From the NCBI RefSeq assembly GCF_902506145.1, contig NZ_LR733520.1:1439976-1503975 (forward strand): a stretch of 64,000 nucleotides of DNA, read 5' to 3'. A model generated the notes under the pieces. The model did not search any database. It worked only from the letters and a program-made list of their open reading frames with translations, and was not told the DNA's origin. The DNA is from Burkholderia sp. 8Y (lineage in GTDB: Bacteria; Pseudomonadota; Gammaproteobacteria; Burkholderiales; Burkholderiaceae). The position numbers and the translations under genes were made by a program. Numbering within the stretch: the stretch's first letter is position 1; the number at the start of each line of letters is the position of its first letter. Of this stretch, positions 34,584 through 44,250 are shown one piece after another.

Positions 34584-34686
34584 ATGCGTTTCTCCTTGGA
34601 ATGAGAGCAGCGCAGCAACGGCCGTTCCCGTCGCGGACTCGGCGGGCGCCGTTCATTCCCACAAAACGACGCCCGTCTAACGCGAT

Positions 34687-34920
34687 TCAGCGGCCATGCC
34701 AATGTCCATAGCCGCCGAAGCCGACTCCGACCGACACCGACGGCGCGTAGTAAGCCGGCGCATACCCATAGCCGTAAGCCGGTGCGTAGCCGTAGGCCGG
34801 CGCGGGTGCATAGCCATAAGGCGGCGCGTAGACGCAGCCGCTCAACGCTGCGGCGAGCGAGAGCGTGGCCGAGACAACGGCCACACGCTTGCCGGCTACG
34901 CTTCTGATTCGCTTTTTCAT
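34687..34920 (-). CDS. Small lipoprotein with Tyr-Gly-Tyr-Ala-Pro repeats
   Basis: A 77-residue protein: signal sequence with lipobox LSGC (cysteine near residue 29), then imperfect YGYAPAP repeats rich in Tyr, Gly, Pro and Ala, ending GFGGYGHWHGR. It probably sits on the envelope; such short Tyr/Gly/Pro lipoproteins are common in Burkholderiaceae and uncharacterised. GGGAGCG lies before the ATG. It follows another Pro-rich secreted gene by 28 bp in the same direction, so the two may be an operon. Confidence 0.65.
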   Translation of the reverse strand: MKKRIRSVAGKRVAVVSATLSLAAALSGCVYAPPYGYAPAPAYGYAPAYGYGYAPAYYAPSVSVGVGFGGYGHWHGR

Positions 34921-34948
34921 GAGAATTCGCTCCCCGACGTCCCCGTGC

Positions 34949-35296
34949 CTACCAATGACGATGCTCGTAGCCGCCGCGATGCGCGTACCAGTCGCGACGG
35001 TCCCAATAGCGGTCGCCGTCCCAGTAACGATCCCCGTGCCAGCCGACGACGACAACCGGCGCGGGCGCGACAACGACCGGCGCGGGCTGATACACGACAG
35101 GCGGCGCAGGCGCCGGTTGCTCGACATAGACCGGCGGCGGCGCGGCGTACACGGGCGCTGGCGCGGCATACACCGGCTCGGCCGGCACCACCGGCACGCC
35201 CAGATTGACTCCGATGCTCACGCCCGCGAAAGCCGCCTCGCAAGCGAGCCCCGCGCAGACGGTCAGCCCCAGTGCGATATACGTTTTGATGTTCAT
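34949..35296 (-). CDS. Secreted Pro/Ala/Val-rich protein
   Basis: A 115-residue exported protein. The signal peptide ends near AFA (residue 24). A low-complexity region of APxPVYAAPPPVYV-type repeats follows, and an aromatic, charged end (WHGDRYWDGDRYWDRRDW). It resembles the YXWV/YVTN-like small envelope proteins of Burkholderia, without known function. It is upstream of the small Tyr-rich lipoprotein gene and probably co-transcribed. Confidence 0.65.
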   Translation of the reverse strand: MNIKTYIALGLTVCAGLACEAAFAGVSIGVNLGVPVVPAEPVYAAPAPVYAAPPPVYVEQPAPAPPVVYQPAPVVVAPAPVVVVGWHGDRYWDGDRYWDRRDWYAHRGGYEHRHW

Positions 35297-35532
35297 TTTG
35301 TCCTCTGCCCGAACAGCCGCAGCACGGCCATGAACGCATGTTAGAGGGGCCTGCCCCGCCTTGCGTTACAACGGCTGTAACAGATGTGAACGCTGAAACG
35401 AACGCTCGGTCTGCGCTGCAACGCCCGGGCGGAAGCGGCGTTGCCAGATGGCGGCGTCGCGGCGGCGCGCGGTTGCGCGCACGCGCGCCCACATGGGATA
35501 GTGCGGGCTTCGTCAAAAAAGGTTGCGAGCGA

Positions 35533-36450
35533 ATGGACCTGTTGCGAAGCATGCGGATTTTCGCGCGCGTGGCCGAAGCGTCCAGCTTCACGGCGGCGGC
35601 GCAGCAGTTGGACATCACGACGGCACAGGCGTCACGGGCCATCACCGATCTCGAGACGCATCTGCGCACACGGCTTTTGAACCGCACGACGCGGCGCGTC
35701 GCGTTGACGGATGCCGGCAACCGCTATCTCGCGCGATGCAAGGAGGTGATCGCGCTCGTCGATCTGTCCGAAGCCGAAGCCGGCGACGCCCGGGTGCTGC
35801 CGAGCGGCGTGCTGCGCATGCATGCGCCGATCACGTTCGGGCATCACTATGTGGTGCCCGCGCTCACCCGCTATCTGGAGGCGCATCCGCAAGTTCGGGT
35901 GGAGCTGACGTTGTCGCAGAATGTCCCCGACATGCTGGACGAGGGCTACGATGTCTTCGTGCAGGTCACGACATCCGCGCTGCCGGACTCCGCGCTCGTC
36001 TCCACGCGCATCTGCTCGATGCCGAGCCTCTTGTGCGCGTCGCCGGACTATCTGAAGCGGGCGGGCGTGCCGCGCGACATCGAGGAGCTGTCGAAGCACG
36101 CCTGCCTTCAGCTCGTCACGACTTTTTTTCCGGTGGACCGATGGGCCTTCGAGGGCCCGCGAGGACGCGCCGAGGTGGATCTTCCGCCGGGGCGCCTGCG
36201 GGTGAATTCCGCCGATGCGCTCGCCGTCGCGGTGGCGGATGGCTTCGGCATTGCGCCGCTGCCCGCGCTGTCCGCGCTGCCGTCCATCAAGAGCGGCGAG
36301 CTCGTGCGCGTGCTCCCCGAGTGGGAACTGCAGACCATGACCATCTACGCGATGTACGCCTCCCGGCAATATCTCGATGCGAAGATCAAGACGTGGGTGG
36401 CGTTCCTGAAGGAGTTCGTCGAAGGGACGCTGGCTGAGCAGATGGGGTGA
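35533..36450 (+). CDS. LysR-family regulator, DmlR-like
   Basis: A 305-residue LTTR. The HTH lies at residues 1-60 (MDLLRSMRIFARVAEASSFT, then ITTAQASRAITDLE) and the effector domain starts around residue 88 (VLRMHAPITFGHHYVVPAL). This pattern places it in the DmlR/PA0477 cluster that usually controls neighbouring oxidoreductases or transporters, but no clear target is adjacent. The ATG at 35533 follows a GAGCGA site; the open frame upstream is non-coding. The 3' end leads into the heptamer-repeat field. Confidence 0.82.
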   Translation: MDLLRSMRIFARVAEASSFTAAAQQLDITTAQASRAITDLETHLRTRLLNRTTRRVALTDAGNRYLARCKEVIALVDLSEAEAGDARVLPSGVLRMHAPITFGHHYVVPALTRYLEAHPQVRVELTLSQNVPDMLDEGYDVFVQVTTSALPDSALVSTRICSMPSLLCASPDYLKRAGVPRDIEELSKHACLQLVTTFFPVDRWAFEGPRGRAEVDLPPGRLRVNSADALAVAVADGFGIAPLPALSALPSIKSGELVRVLPEWELQTMTIYAMYASRQYLDAKIKTWVAFLKEFVEGTLAEQMG

Positions 36451-37311
<861 letters not shown>

Positions 37312-37590
37312 TGCGTTCGCGCACGAAACAAGCGCGTATAGAAGCGCGCCGATACGGTCCGCGGCAAGCCACGCATTGCCCATTTCGCAACGTTTCGTTC
37401 GGCTGCGCGATCGTCTCGAACTCGGCGATGCAGGCGGCCGCACGCCAGAATGTGGGCGCACACGGAAATCGCGCGATGAAAACTGCCCCGATACTATTCG
37501 CCGCAAGGCGCATTGCCCCTTTCGCAACGTCTCGTCCAACTGCGCGATCCTCCCAACCCGAACGATGCAGCAAGCCGACGCCCGACAACG
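37312..37590. repeat. 137-bp direct duplication before the lipoprotein gene
   Basis: Two imperfect copies (about 37312-37449 and 37450-37590). Anchors: CGCATTGCCC at 37372 and 37509, each followed by a TTTCGCAACGT(T/C)TCGT segment and CTGCGCGATC. The offset is 137 bp. The second copy ends about 60 bp before the ATG, so this looks like a duplication of the upstream/promoter region of the following gene. Confidence 0.75.
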
Positions 37591-37651
37591 CCAAACCACA
37601 CGCTACTATCCGCATCACACCCAACCGGCTTTCACACAAGGAAACGGCCCA

Positions 37652-37972
37652 ATGCCCCATCGTCTCGCACGCACGCTCGTCATTTCGTCCGCGCTGGCGC
37701 TTGCCGCCTGCGCCGGTCCCGTCGAATTCTCGGCGAGCGCGAATCCGCCGCCTGACAGCGAATCCGTCGACGCCGACTTCAGCGGCATGGACCACGCAAT
37801 GGACACCTGCAAAGCCGCGTCGAAGAAGGCCGGCCCCGGCCGCTGCACGCAGGTTCGCGCCTATGAGGCGTGCATGAAGACGCAGGGCTACATCACGGTG
37901 CTCGGCCCGGAAAATCCGCCGAATTGCGGACAGCCCGACTGGGAGCAGGACGTCCGCCGCTGGCTCAAATGA
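37652..37972 (+). CDS. Small lipoprotein, 106 aa
   Basis: Signal sequence with lipobox LAAC (cysteine at residue 20), then a polar mature part with four further cysteines (DTCKAASK, GRCTQV, EACMKTQ, NCGQ) that may form disulfides or a small helical fold. AAGGAAA precedes the ATG. Unknown function; similar small Cys-rich lipoproteins exist in Burkholderia. A duplicated upstream region precedes it. Confidence 0.6.
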   Translation: MPHRLARTLVISSALALAACAGPVEFSASANPPPDSESVDADFSGMDHAMDTCKAASKKAGPGRCTQVRAYEACMKTQGYITVLGPENPPNCGQPDWEQDVRRWLK

Positions 37973-37986
37973 AAGCCGGATGAACC

Positions 37987-39465
37987 TCAGGTGCGCCGCG
38001 CGATCCGCATGAAGAGTATGTAGAGCAGCGCGCCCGCCACCGCGCCGATCAACCAGCCGAGATTGTTGGGCGGCAGCGCCTTGAGCAGTTGCGTCGACAG
38101 TTCCCAGCCGACCGAAATCACGCCGGAGACGATCAGCGCCGCGAGGCCGACCTTGTTCCACCCGCCGTCGTAGTAGAAACGCGAGCCGGGCTGCATCGTG
38201 TAGAGCTCGGCGGCGTTCACGTGCTGACGCTTCACGAGGTAATAGTCGGCCATCATCACGCCATAGAGCGGCGCGAGCACCGCGCCGAACACCGAGACGA
38301 AGATGGTGATCGCCTTCGGACTATCGACGAAAATCCACGGGCACACGACAACCGCGAGAACCGACGCGATTAACCCGCCCTTCTTGAAGTCCACATGCTT
38401 CGGAAAGAGATTGGCGATGTCATAGGCCGGCGAGACGAAGTTCGCGACGATATTGATGCCCATCGTCGCGATGACGAACGTGATGCTGCCGACGGCCACC
38501 GCGATCTTGTTGTCGATGCGCGAAACGATCTCGACCGGGTCCATGATCATCGCGCCGAAGACTTTCTCGCTGCCCGCCGTGACGATCACGGTGATGATGG
38601 CAAACGCGATGAAGTTGAACGGCAGGCCGAGAAAATTGCCGATCTTCATCTGCCGCTCGCTTTTCGCGAAGCGCGAAAAGTCGCCGAAATTCAGCAGCAG
38701 CGCGGCGAAGTAGCTCACCACCAGCAGGATCGCGTTCACCATTGCGTGCAATTGCTCATCGCCCGGCAGCACCTTGCCGGAGAGCGTGAGATTCAGGCTG
38801 CCTAGCCCCGCGCGATACAAAATCCATCCCATCAGGAAGAACATCACGACGTACACCGCCGGCCCGCAAAAGTCGATGAACTTGCGGATGATCTCCATGC
38901 CGCGCTGGAAGATCACGAGTTGCAGCAGCCACATGAACAGGAAGCTGACCCAGCCGAGCAGGTCGAGCCGCAGAAAGGTGGTGTCGCGCAGCGCAACGGC
39001 CGACGGCACGAACAGCAGCAGCAGCGTGGCGACCGCCTTCGACGCGAAGTACGTCTGCACGCCGTACCAGACGATGCCCACGACGCCGCGAATCAGCGCG
39101 GCGAGATTCGCGCCCATCACGCCCATCGAGACGCGCGCCATGACGGGAAACGGAATGCCGTGAACGAGGCTCGGCTTGCCGACCCAGTTCATCAGCACGT
39201 AGACCACGAGAATGCCGATGGTCATCGCAAGCAGCACTTGCCAGCCGGACAATCCGAGCAAAAAGAGGCTCGCCGCGAACGTATAGCCGCCGACGCTGTG
39301 CACGTCGGACATCCACATCGCGAAGATGCTGTAGCCGGTCCATGTGCGCCGCGCGCGCGGCACCGGCGCGAGATCGTGGTTGTAGAGGCGCTCGTCCGCG
39401 TCGACGACTTGGACATCGGCGCCCGGACCGAGCGCGGAGGGTTCCGCGACGTGCGAAGCTGGCAT
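37987..39465 (-). CDS. NCS1-family nucleobase/hydantoin permease
   Basis: A 492-residue inner-membrane symporter with about twelve helices. The N-terminal part YNHDLAPVPRARRTWTGYSI, followed by MWMSDVHSVGGYTFAASLF, is typical of NCS1. Further spans contain GIPFPVMARVSMGVMG and NFGDFSRFAKS, the conserved helix-8 region with Asn. The family imports cytosine, uracil, allantoin or hydantoins with Na+ or H+. AGAGGGG precedes the ATG. No catabolic gene is linked, so the substrate is open. Confidence 0.88.
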   Translation of the reverse strand: MPASHVAEPSALGPGADVQVVDADERLYNHDLAPVPRARRTWTGYSIFAMWMSDVHSVGGYTFAASLFLLGLSGWQVLLAMTIGILVVYVLMNWVGKPSLVHGIPFPVMARVSMGVMGANLAALIRGVVGIVWYGVQTYFASKAVATLLLLFVPSAVALRDTTFLRLDLLGWVSFLFMWLLQLVIFQRGMEIIRKFIDFCGPAVYVVMFFLMGWILYRAGLGSLNLTLSGKVLPGDEQLHAMVNAILLVVSYFAALLLNFGDFSRFAKSERQMKIGNFLGLPFNFIAFAIITVIVTAGSEKVFGAMIMDPVEIVSRIDNKIAVAVGSITFVIATMGINIVANFVSPAYDIANLFPKHVDFKKGGLIASVLAVVVCPWIFVDSPKAITIFVSVFGAVLAPLYGVMMADYYLVKRQHVNAAELYTMQPGSRFYYDGGWNKVGLAALIVSGVISVGWELSTQLLKALPPNNLGWLIGAVAGALLYILFMRIARRT

Positions 39466-39660
39466 GATCGTCCCCTCTGTTCAAAGCGTCGAGCCGCGTC
39501 CGATAGCGGCGCGTGATGCGTCGCTCGAGGCGCGTTCGACAGACAAATGAAGCCGCGATGGAGATGCGAATCGCCAGGTCGTTGTTGCGTGCGGGCCCGG
39601 CAACGGCTGGCGCGCGCCAGCCGTTAACAGAGATTAAAGTAAAACGGCTCGCTTGCCGAT

Positions 39661-39873
39661 ATGCCGGCCATGAGAAAAAAACGCCTTCCCGCCCGCGATC
39701 TGAACCTCGCCTTCGCCGCTGCCGCCGAAGCCCTCGCGCTTTTCTGCCGCTTGCGCTGGATCGACGCTGCCGATCTGCCCGCGCACGATGTGGATGCGTT
39801 GCTCGACATCGCGTTCGAAGAAGCCGCGCAGCAGGCGGCCGAGCGCCGCACGAAGACGCATCGCGCGGGATAG
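39661..39873 (+). CDS. Hypothetical protein, 70 aa
   Basis: A short Ala-rich, helical protein (LNLAFAAAAEALALFCRLRW, then AHDVDALLDIAFEEAAQQAA). An overlapping minus-strand frame of similar length exists, but this one has the better protein-like helix pattern. No clear ribosome site; medium to low support. Confidence 0.4.
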   Translation: MPAMRKKRLPARDLNLAFAAAAEALALFCRLRWIDAADLPAHDVDALLDIAFEEAAQQAAERRTKTHRAG

Positions 39874-40003
39874 GCCACGCTTCGGGCGTGCAAGTTGCTT
39901 CGCGGCTTGGCGTCCCGTCGTCGCCTTGAACATGGGGCTGGCCATCGTACGACTGTCTCCCGACCGTCACATGACCGTCGCACGCGCGTGTCGCGGAGGT
40001 TCC

Positions 40004-40915
40004 ATGTCGAAAATTCTCGGGCCCGTGCTCGGGCCACAAATCAGAAGCGTCGCGCGCCATCCAGTCGCTTTTTTGATGCGTACCGTGAAGGCGTTTCGCG
40101 CAAACCAGGGGATGCTGCTCGCCGGTGCGGTCGCGTACTACGCGCTGCTTTCGATCGTGCCCCTCCTGATTCTCATCGTCATCGTGCTGTCGAAGTTCGT
40201 CGGCCAGCAGGAGTTGCTCGACACGCTCGCGCATCTGCTCGAATGGCTGGTGCCGGGACAGGCGCGCGCGATCGTGCGCGAGCTCGCCAATTTTCTGACG
40301 CATCGCGCGGTGATCGGCTGGCTGCTGCTCGTCACGATGATCTTCTTCAGCTCGCTCGCCTTCACCGTGCTGGAGAACGCGATGTCGGTCATCTTCGTGC
40401 ATCGCGTCGCCATTCGCCGGCGCCACTTCTTGCTGTCCGCGTTGCTGCCGTATTGCTACATCCTCTTTCTCGGCGTCGGCATGCTGATCGTCACGCTGGT
40501 GTCGAACGGCTTGCAGGCGATGGGCGACAACAGCGTCACCCTGCTCGGCTTCGAACTGTCGCTCAAGGGCGCGTCGCGGCTATTGCTCTATCTGCTTGGC
40601 GTGGCGGGGGAAGTCTTCGTGCTGACATCGATCTATCTCGTGATGCCGGTCGGGCGGCCGTCGCTCAGGCTCGCGCTGCTCGGCAGCATCACGGCGGCGG
40701 TGCTGTGGGAGATCACGCGGCACGTGCTCGTCTGGTACTTCGCGACGCTTTCGCAGGTGAGCGTCGTGTATGGGTCGCTCACGACGTCGATCGTCGTGTT
40801 GTTCAGCCTCGAAGCCCTGGCGACGCTGCTCTTGTTCGGCGCGCAGGTGATTTCCGAGTTCGAGCGATTCGGTTTACCGCAGGCGGACAAGCCGCCGTCC
40901 TTCCGCACCGACTGA
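40004..40915 (+). CDS. YihY/BrkB-family membrane protein
   Basis: A 303-residue inner-membrane protein with about six helices and the family pattern LLAGAVAYYALLSIVPLLIL at the start, SSLAFTVLENAMSVIF in the middle and VVLFSLEALATLLLFGA near the end. The family was once called ribonuclease BN; that activity belongs to another protein, and the role of YihY proteins (possible transport or envelope maintenance) is open. GGAGG precedes the ATG at 40004. Confidence 0.85.
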   Translation: MSKILGPVLGPQIRSVARHPVAFLMRTVKAFRANQGMLLAGAVAYYALLSIVPLLILIVIVLSKFVGQQELLDTLAHLLEWLVPGQARAIVRELANFLTHRAVIGWLLLVTMIFFSSLAFTVLENAMSVIFVHRVAIRRRHFLLSALLPYCYILFLGVGMLIVTLVSNGLQAMGDNSVTLLGFELSLKGASRLLLYLLGVAGEVFVLTSIYLVMPVGRPSLRLALLGSITAAVLWEITRHVLVWYFATLSQVSVVYGSLTTSIVVLFSLEALATLLLFGAQVISEFERFGLPQADKPPSFRTD

Positions 40916-40982
40916 CACGCTGCACGATGCCCGCGCCGCGCCGCTGCGATACATTGGGCGCATTTGAGTCGCCCGACTTCCG

Positions 40983-41855
40983 ATGGACGAACCGAAACCC
41001 GCCGCGCGCAGCGCCCCGCTCACCGCCCTCACGGTCCTCACCGCGCTCGCGATGCTCGCCTTCGCCGGCAATTCGCTGCTCTGCCGGCTCGCGCTCAAGG
41101 GCACGCGGATCGATGCCGCGACGTTCACGTTCGCGCGCATCGCGTCGGCGGCGCTCGTGCTGTGGCTGATTCTCGCGGCGCGTGGCGGCGATGCGCGGCG
41201 CGCGGGAAGCTGGGCGTCGGCCGCGATGCTCACGCTGTATGCGGTTGCGTTCTCCTATGCCTATGTCGGCCTGCCGGCGGGCGCGGGCGCGCTGCTGCTT
41301 TTCGGCGCGGTGCAGGCGACGATGATCGGCTACGGTCTTTTTCGCGGCGAACGTCTTGCCGCGCGGCAATGGCTCGGGCTGGCATTCGCGCTCGCCGGGC
41401 TCGTCTGGCTCGTGCTGCCGGGGCTGGCCGCGCCGCAGCCGATATCGTCGGCGCTGATGATCGTGGCGGGCGTCGGCTGGGGCGTGTATTCGCTGAGAGG
41501 CCGCGGCCTCGCCGATCCGGTCACCGCCACCGCCGGCAATTTCCTCCGCGCCTTCCCCATCGCGGCGGCGGTCTTTGCGCTCGCTCAGACGCACACGACT
41601 TTCGACGCCGCCGGTTTGGGCTACGCGGTGGCCTCCGGCGCGATCACGTCGGGACTCGGCTACGTCGCCTGGTACGCGGCTCTCAAAGGGCTGAAGCCCG
41701 CCACGGCCGCGACGGTTCAACTCAGCGTGCCGGTCATCGCGGCGGCGGGCGGCGTCGCGCTGCTCGGCGAAGCGCTCACGGTGCGCCTCTTCATTAGTTC
41801 GGCGGCGATTCTCGGCGGCATCGCGCTCGTCGTGCTATCGCGCGGCAGACGTTAG
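40983..41855 (+). CDS. EamA/DMT-family transporter
   Basis: A 290-residue permease with ten helices in two EamA repeats (AMLAFAGNSLLCRLALKG in helix 1; a GWGVYSLRGRG turn between the repeats; GLGYVAWYAALKGL and LLGEALTVRLFISS near the end). Substrate unknown. The start has no strong ribosome site. It is 67 bp after the YihY-like gene in the same direction. Confidence 0.85.
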   Translation: MDEPKPAARSAPLTALTVLTALAMLAFAGNSLLCRLALKGTRIDAATFTFARIASAALVLWLILAARGGDARRAGSWASAAMLTLYAVAFSYAYVGLPAGAGALLLFGAVQATMIGYGLFRGERLAARQWLGLAFALAGLVWLVLPGLAAPQPISSALMIVAGVGWGVYSLRGRGLADPVTATAGNFLRAFPIAAAVFALAQTHTTFDAAGLGYAVASGAITSGLGYVAWYAALKGLKPATAATVQLSVPVIAAAGGVALLGEALTVRLFISSAAILGGIALVVLSRGRR

Positions 41856-42345
41856 AATGCACCGCGTCTCATAGAAGTTCGCGCTCAGTCTGTGCGCGAT
41901 GCAACCAAGTCCGGTGGCGCTGATCTGAGGAATGGCCGACGCCGCCGGCTGGCCTGCGCGATGCTACGGTAGTATTCGGTATTCAAGCGATTCCGCGCCG
42001 TCGCGTCACGCGCTCTGCCGCTCAGGCCCGCATCACGCGTCGCCCCGAATTTCGAGTACCGCCGAAGCTGGCAGATTTTTCCGGCGCTCGGCAAGCGTTA
42101 CATTAACTGGGACACGAACCGTCAGTCCGCTGCCCGCGCTTTCCACAGCGCCCGGCTCGGGACGACGCCGTTCGGACTCCCAGCGTGCTTCTGTTTGACC
42201 ATTCATTTCGAATGAAGCGCCAAAGCGAACGAGATCTGCACTGTTCGCTTTGGCGCTTCATCCGGCTTCCTGCGGCGACTCGCGCAACGTGCATGCGCGG
42301 TCGATGCCCGCCGCCGTCGACGTACCTGTTCTGGAGGGCGCAGCC
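41856..42345. other. 490-bp intergenic region
   Basis: No gene seen. It ends with a long perfect inverted repeat (listed separately) and the promoter area of the next gene pair. The 41940-42190 part contains no recognisable element. Confidence 0.45.
42212..42261. repeat. Perfect 19-bp inverted repeat
   Basis: ATGAAGCGCCAAAGCGAAC (42212-42230) and its exact complement (42243-42261) enclose a 12-nt loop. The left arm is preceded by a short TTTCGAA stretch; no T-run follows, so it is not a standard terminator. A transcribed hairpin of this strength upstream of the next gene could be a processing or protein-binding site, or a small mobile repeat. Confidence 0.7.
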
Positions 42346-43089
42346 ATGCCTCACCACGCTGAACTACCCGAAGAGCCGTTTGCGGGCGCCGCGACGCCCG
42401 CAAACGATCCTTCCGTCCCTCTGGCCGCGTCCGAGACCCCGCTCGACTTCGACGACGATCTCGACGCCCCGCGCGCGCCCCCGCGCTTCGGGCGGCTCGC
42501 GCTCTGGATGGCGTCCGCGAGCGCGCTCGGCATCGGCGTGCTCGGCACGGTCGCGTACAGCATGTGGTTCAATCACGATCAGCGCGTCTATACCGAAGCG
42601 ATGGCGAGCGCGCGCCGCACGCTCGGCATCGACCAGCCAGTGATCGCGGCGGGACCGCCCTCGCAAACACTGTCGTCGGGCATCGTGCAGGCGCCGCCGC
42701 CCACGGCGAGCCTCGTCGCGGCGCACGCCGACACCACCGCGCTCGCCGACAATCCGCCCGCCGATACCGCCGACACCTCGGACACCACGAGCCTCGGCAC
42801 CGTCGCGGCCGCGCCGGTCTTGCCGGTCACGGGCGCATCACAGGATGCGGCGCCGCAACCGCGAACCGCGTCCAATGCCGCATCGGAGACGGTCGCGGCC
42901 AGCCGGGCGAGCCGCGGCGCAAACGGCCAGCCGGTCCGCACGGCGCAGGCAAAAGAGGCCGCGCGCCATCGTGCGTCGCGTGCCAAGGCCGAGCCGGGAC
43001 TGTTCGCCCGCGTGGGCGCGTTCTTCCATCGAGTGAGCTATCGACGCAATGCCACATCCGGCCAGCGAGAGGACTACTCCCGTCCGTGA
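42346..43089 (+). CDS. Single-span membrane protein, overlaps a GGDEF gene
   Basis: A 247-residue protein: a cytosolic N-terminal part rich in Pro/Asp, a transmembrane helix at about residues 53-73 (ALWMASASALGIGVLGTVAY), then a long low-complexity Ala/Pro/Thr periplasmic part and a basic end. GGAGGG precedes the ATG. Its last 41 bp overlap the start of the diguanylate cyclase gene, suggesting translational coupling and a related function, for example a partner or sensor. Family not recognised. Confidence 0.55.
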   Translation: MPHHAELPEEPFAGAATPANDPSVPLAASETPLDFDDDLDAPRAPPRFGRLALWMASASALGIGVLGTVAYSMWFNHDQRVYTEAMASARRTLGIDQPVIAAGPPSQTLSSGIVQAPPPTASLVAAHADTTALADNPPADTADTSDTTSLGTVAAAPVLPVTGASQDAAPQPRTASNAASETVAASRASRGANGQPVRTAQAKEAARHRASRAKAEPGLFARVGAFFHRVSYRRNATSGQREDYSRP

Positions 43090-44224
43090 GATTCGCCCGA
43101 CGCACGCCTTCGCGGCGCGCGCCGGACACGCACTGGACGAGGCGCGCGCGTACGCCCGGCGGCTGCGCGTGCCCGGCCCCGCGCCGATGGCCGCCGCTGC
43201 GCTGCTGTGTCTGCTGATCGGCCTGCTGTTTCTTGCATACCAGGTGCGCGCGATCTTTTCCGCGCAACTTCAGCAGGAATATGTCGGACTGGTGCTTCAG
43301 GCGGTCGAGCGGGCGGATACGGCGCGCGCATCCGCCCTGGCGCTGAAGGACGCTTCCGCGAACGATGCACAGCATCGCGCCGGATACCGCGAGGCGCGCA
43401 TCGAGTGGGCGGCGCGGCTCGCGAGCCTGCACGCGCTCATCGCGTCGAGCCCCACGCCCGCGCCCGCGCTGCCGCCGTCCGCGCTATTGCCGGCATCGGA
43501 CTTCAACTTGGCGAGCGCCGCGCTCGATTCCGCCGACGCGTACTGGCGTAACGAACGCGACCGCGCGAGCGGCGACGTGCGCGCGCGCATCGTGAGCGTG
43601 TCGCATACGCTGATCGCGTTGTCGGCCATCGTGTTCGGCGTGCTCATCACCGCGCTCGGAATGTATGCAAAACGCAATCGGCAACTCGTCGGCATCTCGA
43701 GCGAATTCGAGCATGCGTCGCTGCATGATGCGATGACCGACCTGCCGAATCGCCGCAAGCTCTTCGCGGCGCTGGAGGAATCAGCGGAGGCGTTACCGGT
43801 TGGTCCGGATGTCAAGCGTATCGCCGTGCTGTACATCGACCTCGACGGCTTCAAGCGTGTCAACGACACGCACGGCCACCGCATCGGCGATGAGTTCCTG
43901 ATCGCCGTGTCGCGGCGTTTCCGGCAGACGGTTCGCAACAGCGATATCGTCGCCCGGATAGGCGGCGACGAATTCGCCGTGCTGGTGAGGGAGTTTTCGA
44001 GCGATCTGGAGCTTGCGGCCATCGCGCAACGCATCATCCATTGCGTCGCGGAAACCGATGCGCGCATGGGCCTGTCGCTCGTGCGCGCGAGCATCGGCAT
44101 TGCGAGCTTTCCGGATCGCGTGACGGATTACTGGCGGCTCGTCGCCGCCGCCGACGACACGATGTACACCGTCAAGCGCAACGGCAAGAACGGGTACGCG
44201 TTCGCGTCGTCGTCGGCCGCGTAA
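43049..44224 (+). CDS. Membrane-bound diguanylate cyclase (GGDEF)
   Basis: A 391-residue protein. A first transmembrane helix near residues 48-68 and a second near 185-205 frame a periplasmic sensor of about 120 residues. The cytosolic GGDEF domain starts around 225 (HDAMTDLPNRRKLF); the active-site motif GGDEF is at 305-309 and an RxxD product-inhibition site (RNSD) at 296-299, exactly five residues before it. It should make cyclic di-GMP and be feedback-inhibited. The gene overlaps the preceding one by 41 bp. Confidence 0.88.
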   Translation: MPHPASERTTPVREIRPTHAFAARAGHALDEARAYARRLRVPGPAPMAAAALLCLLIGLLFLAYQVRAIFSAQLQQEYVGLVLQAVERADTARASALALKDASANDAQHRAGYREARIEWAARLASLHALIASSPTPAPALPPSALLPASDFNLASAALDSADAYWRNERDRASGDVRARIVSVSHTLIALSAIVFGVLITALGMYAKRNRQLVGISSEFEHASLHDAMTDLPNRRKLFAALEESAEALPVGPDVKRIAVLYIDLDGFKRVNDTHGHRIGDEFLIAVSRRFRQTVRNSDIVARIGGDEFAVLVREFSSDLELAAIAQRIIHCVAETDARMGLSLVRASIGIASFPDRVTDYWRLVAAADDTMYTVKRNGKNGYAFASSSAA

Positions 44225-44250
44225 GCGCGTTGCGCGGCACGGTGGCCGCG

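Noticed and set aside
39634..39945. Minus-strand 103-codon frame
   Set aside because: Overlaps the better plus-strand 70-residue ORF and has Arg/Gly-rich composition without a start signal.
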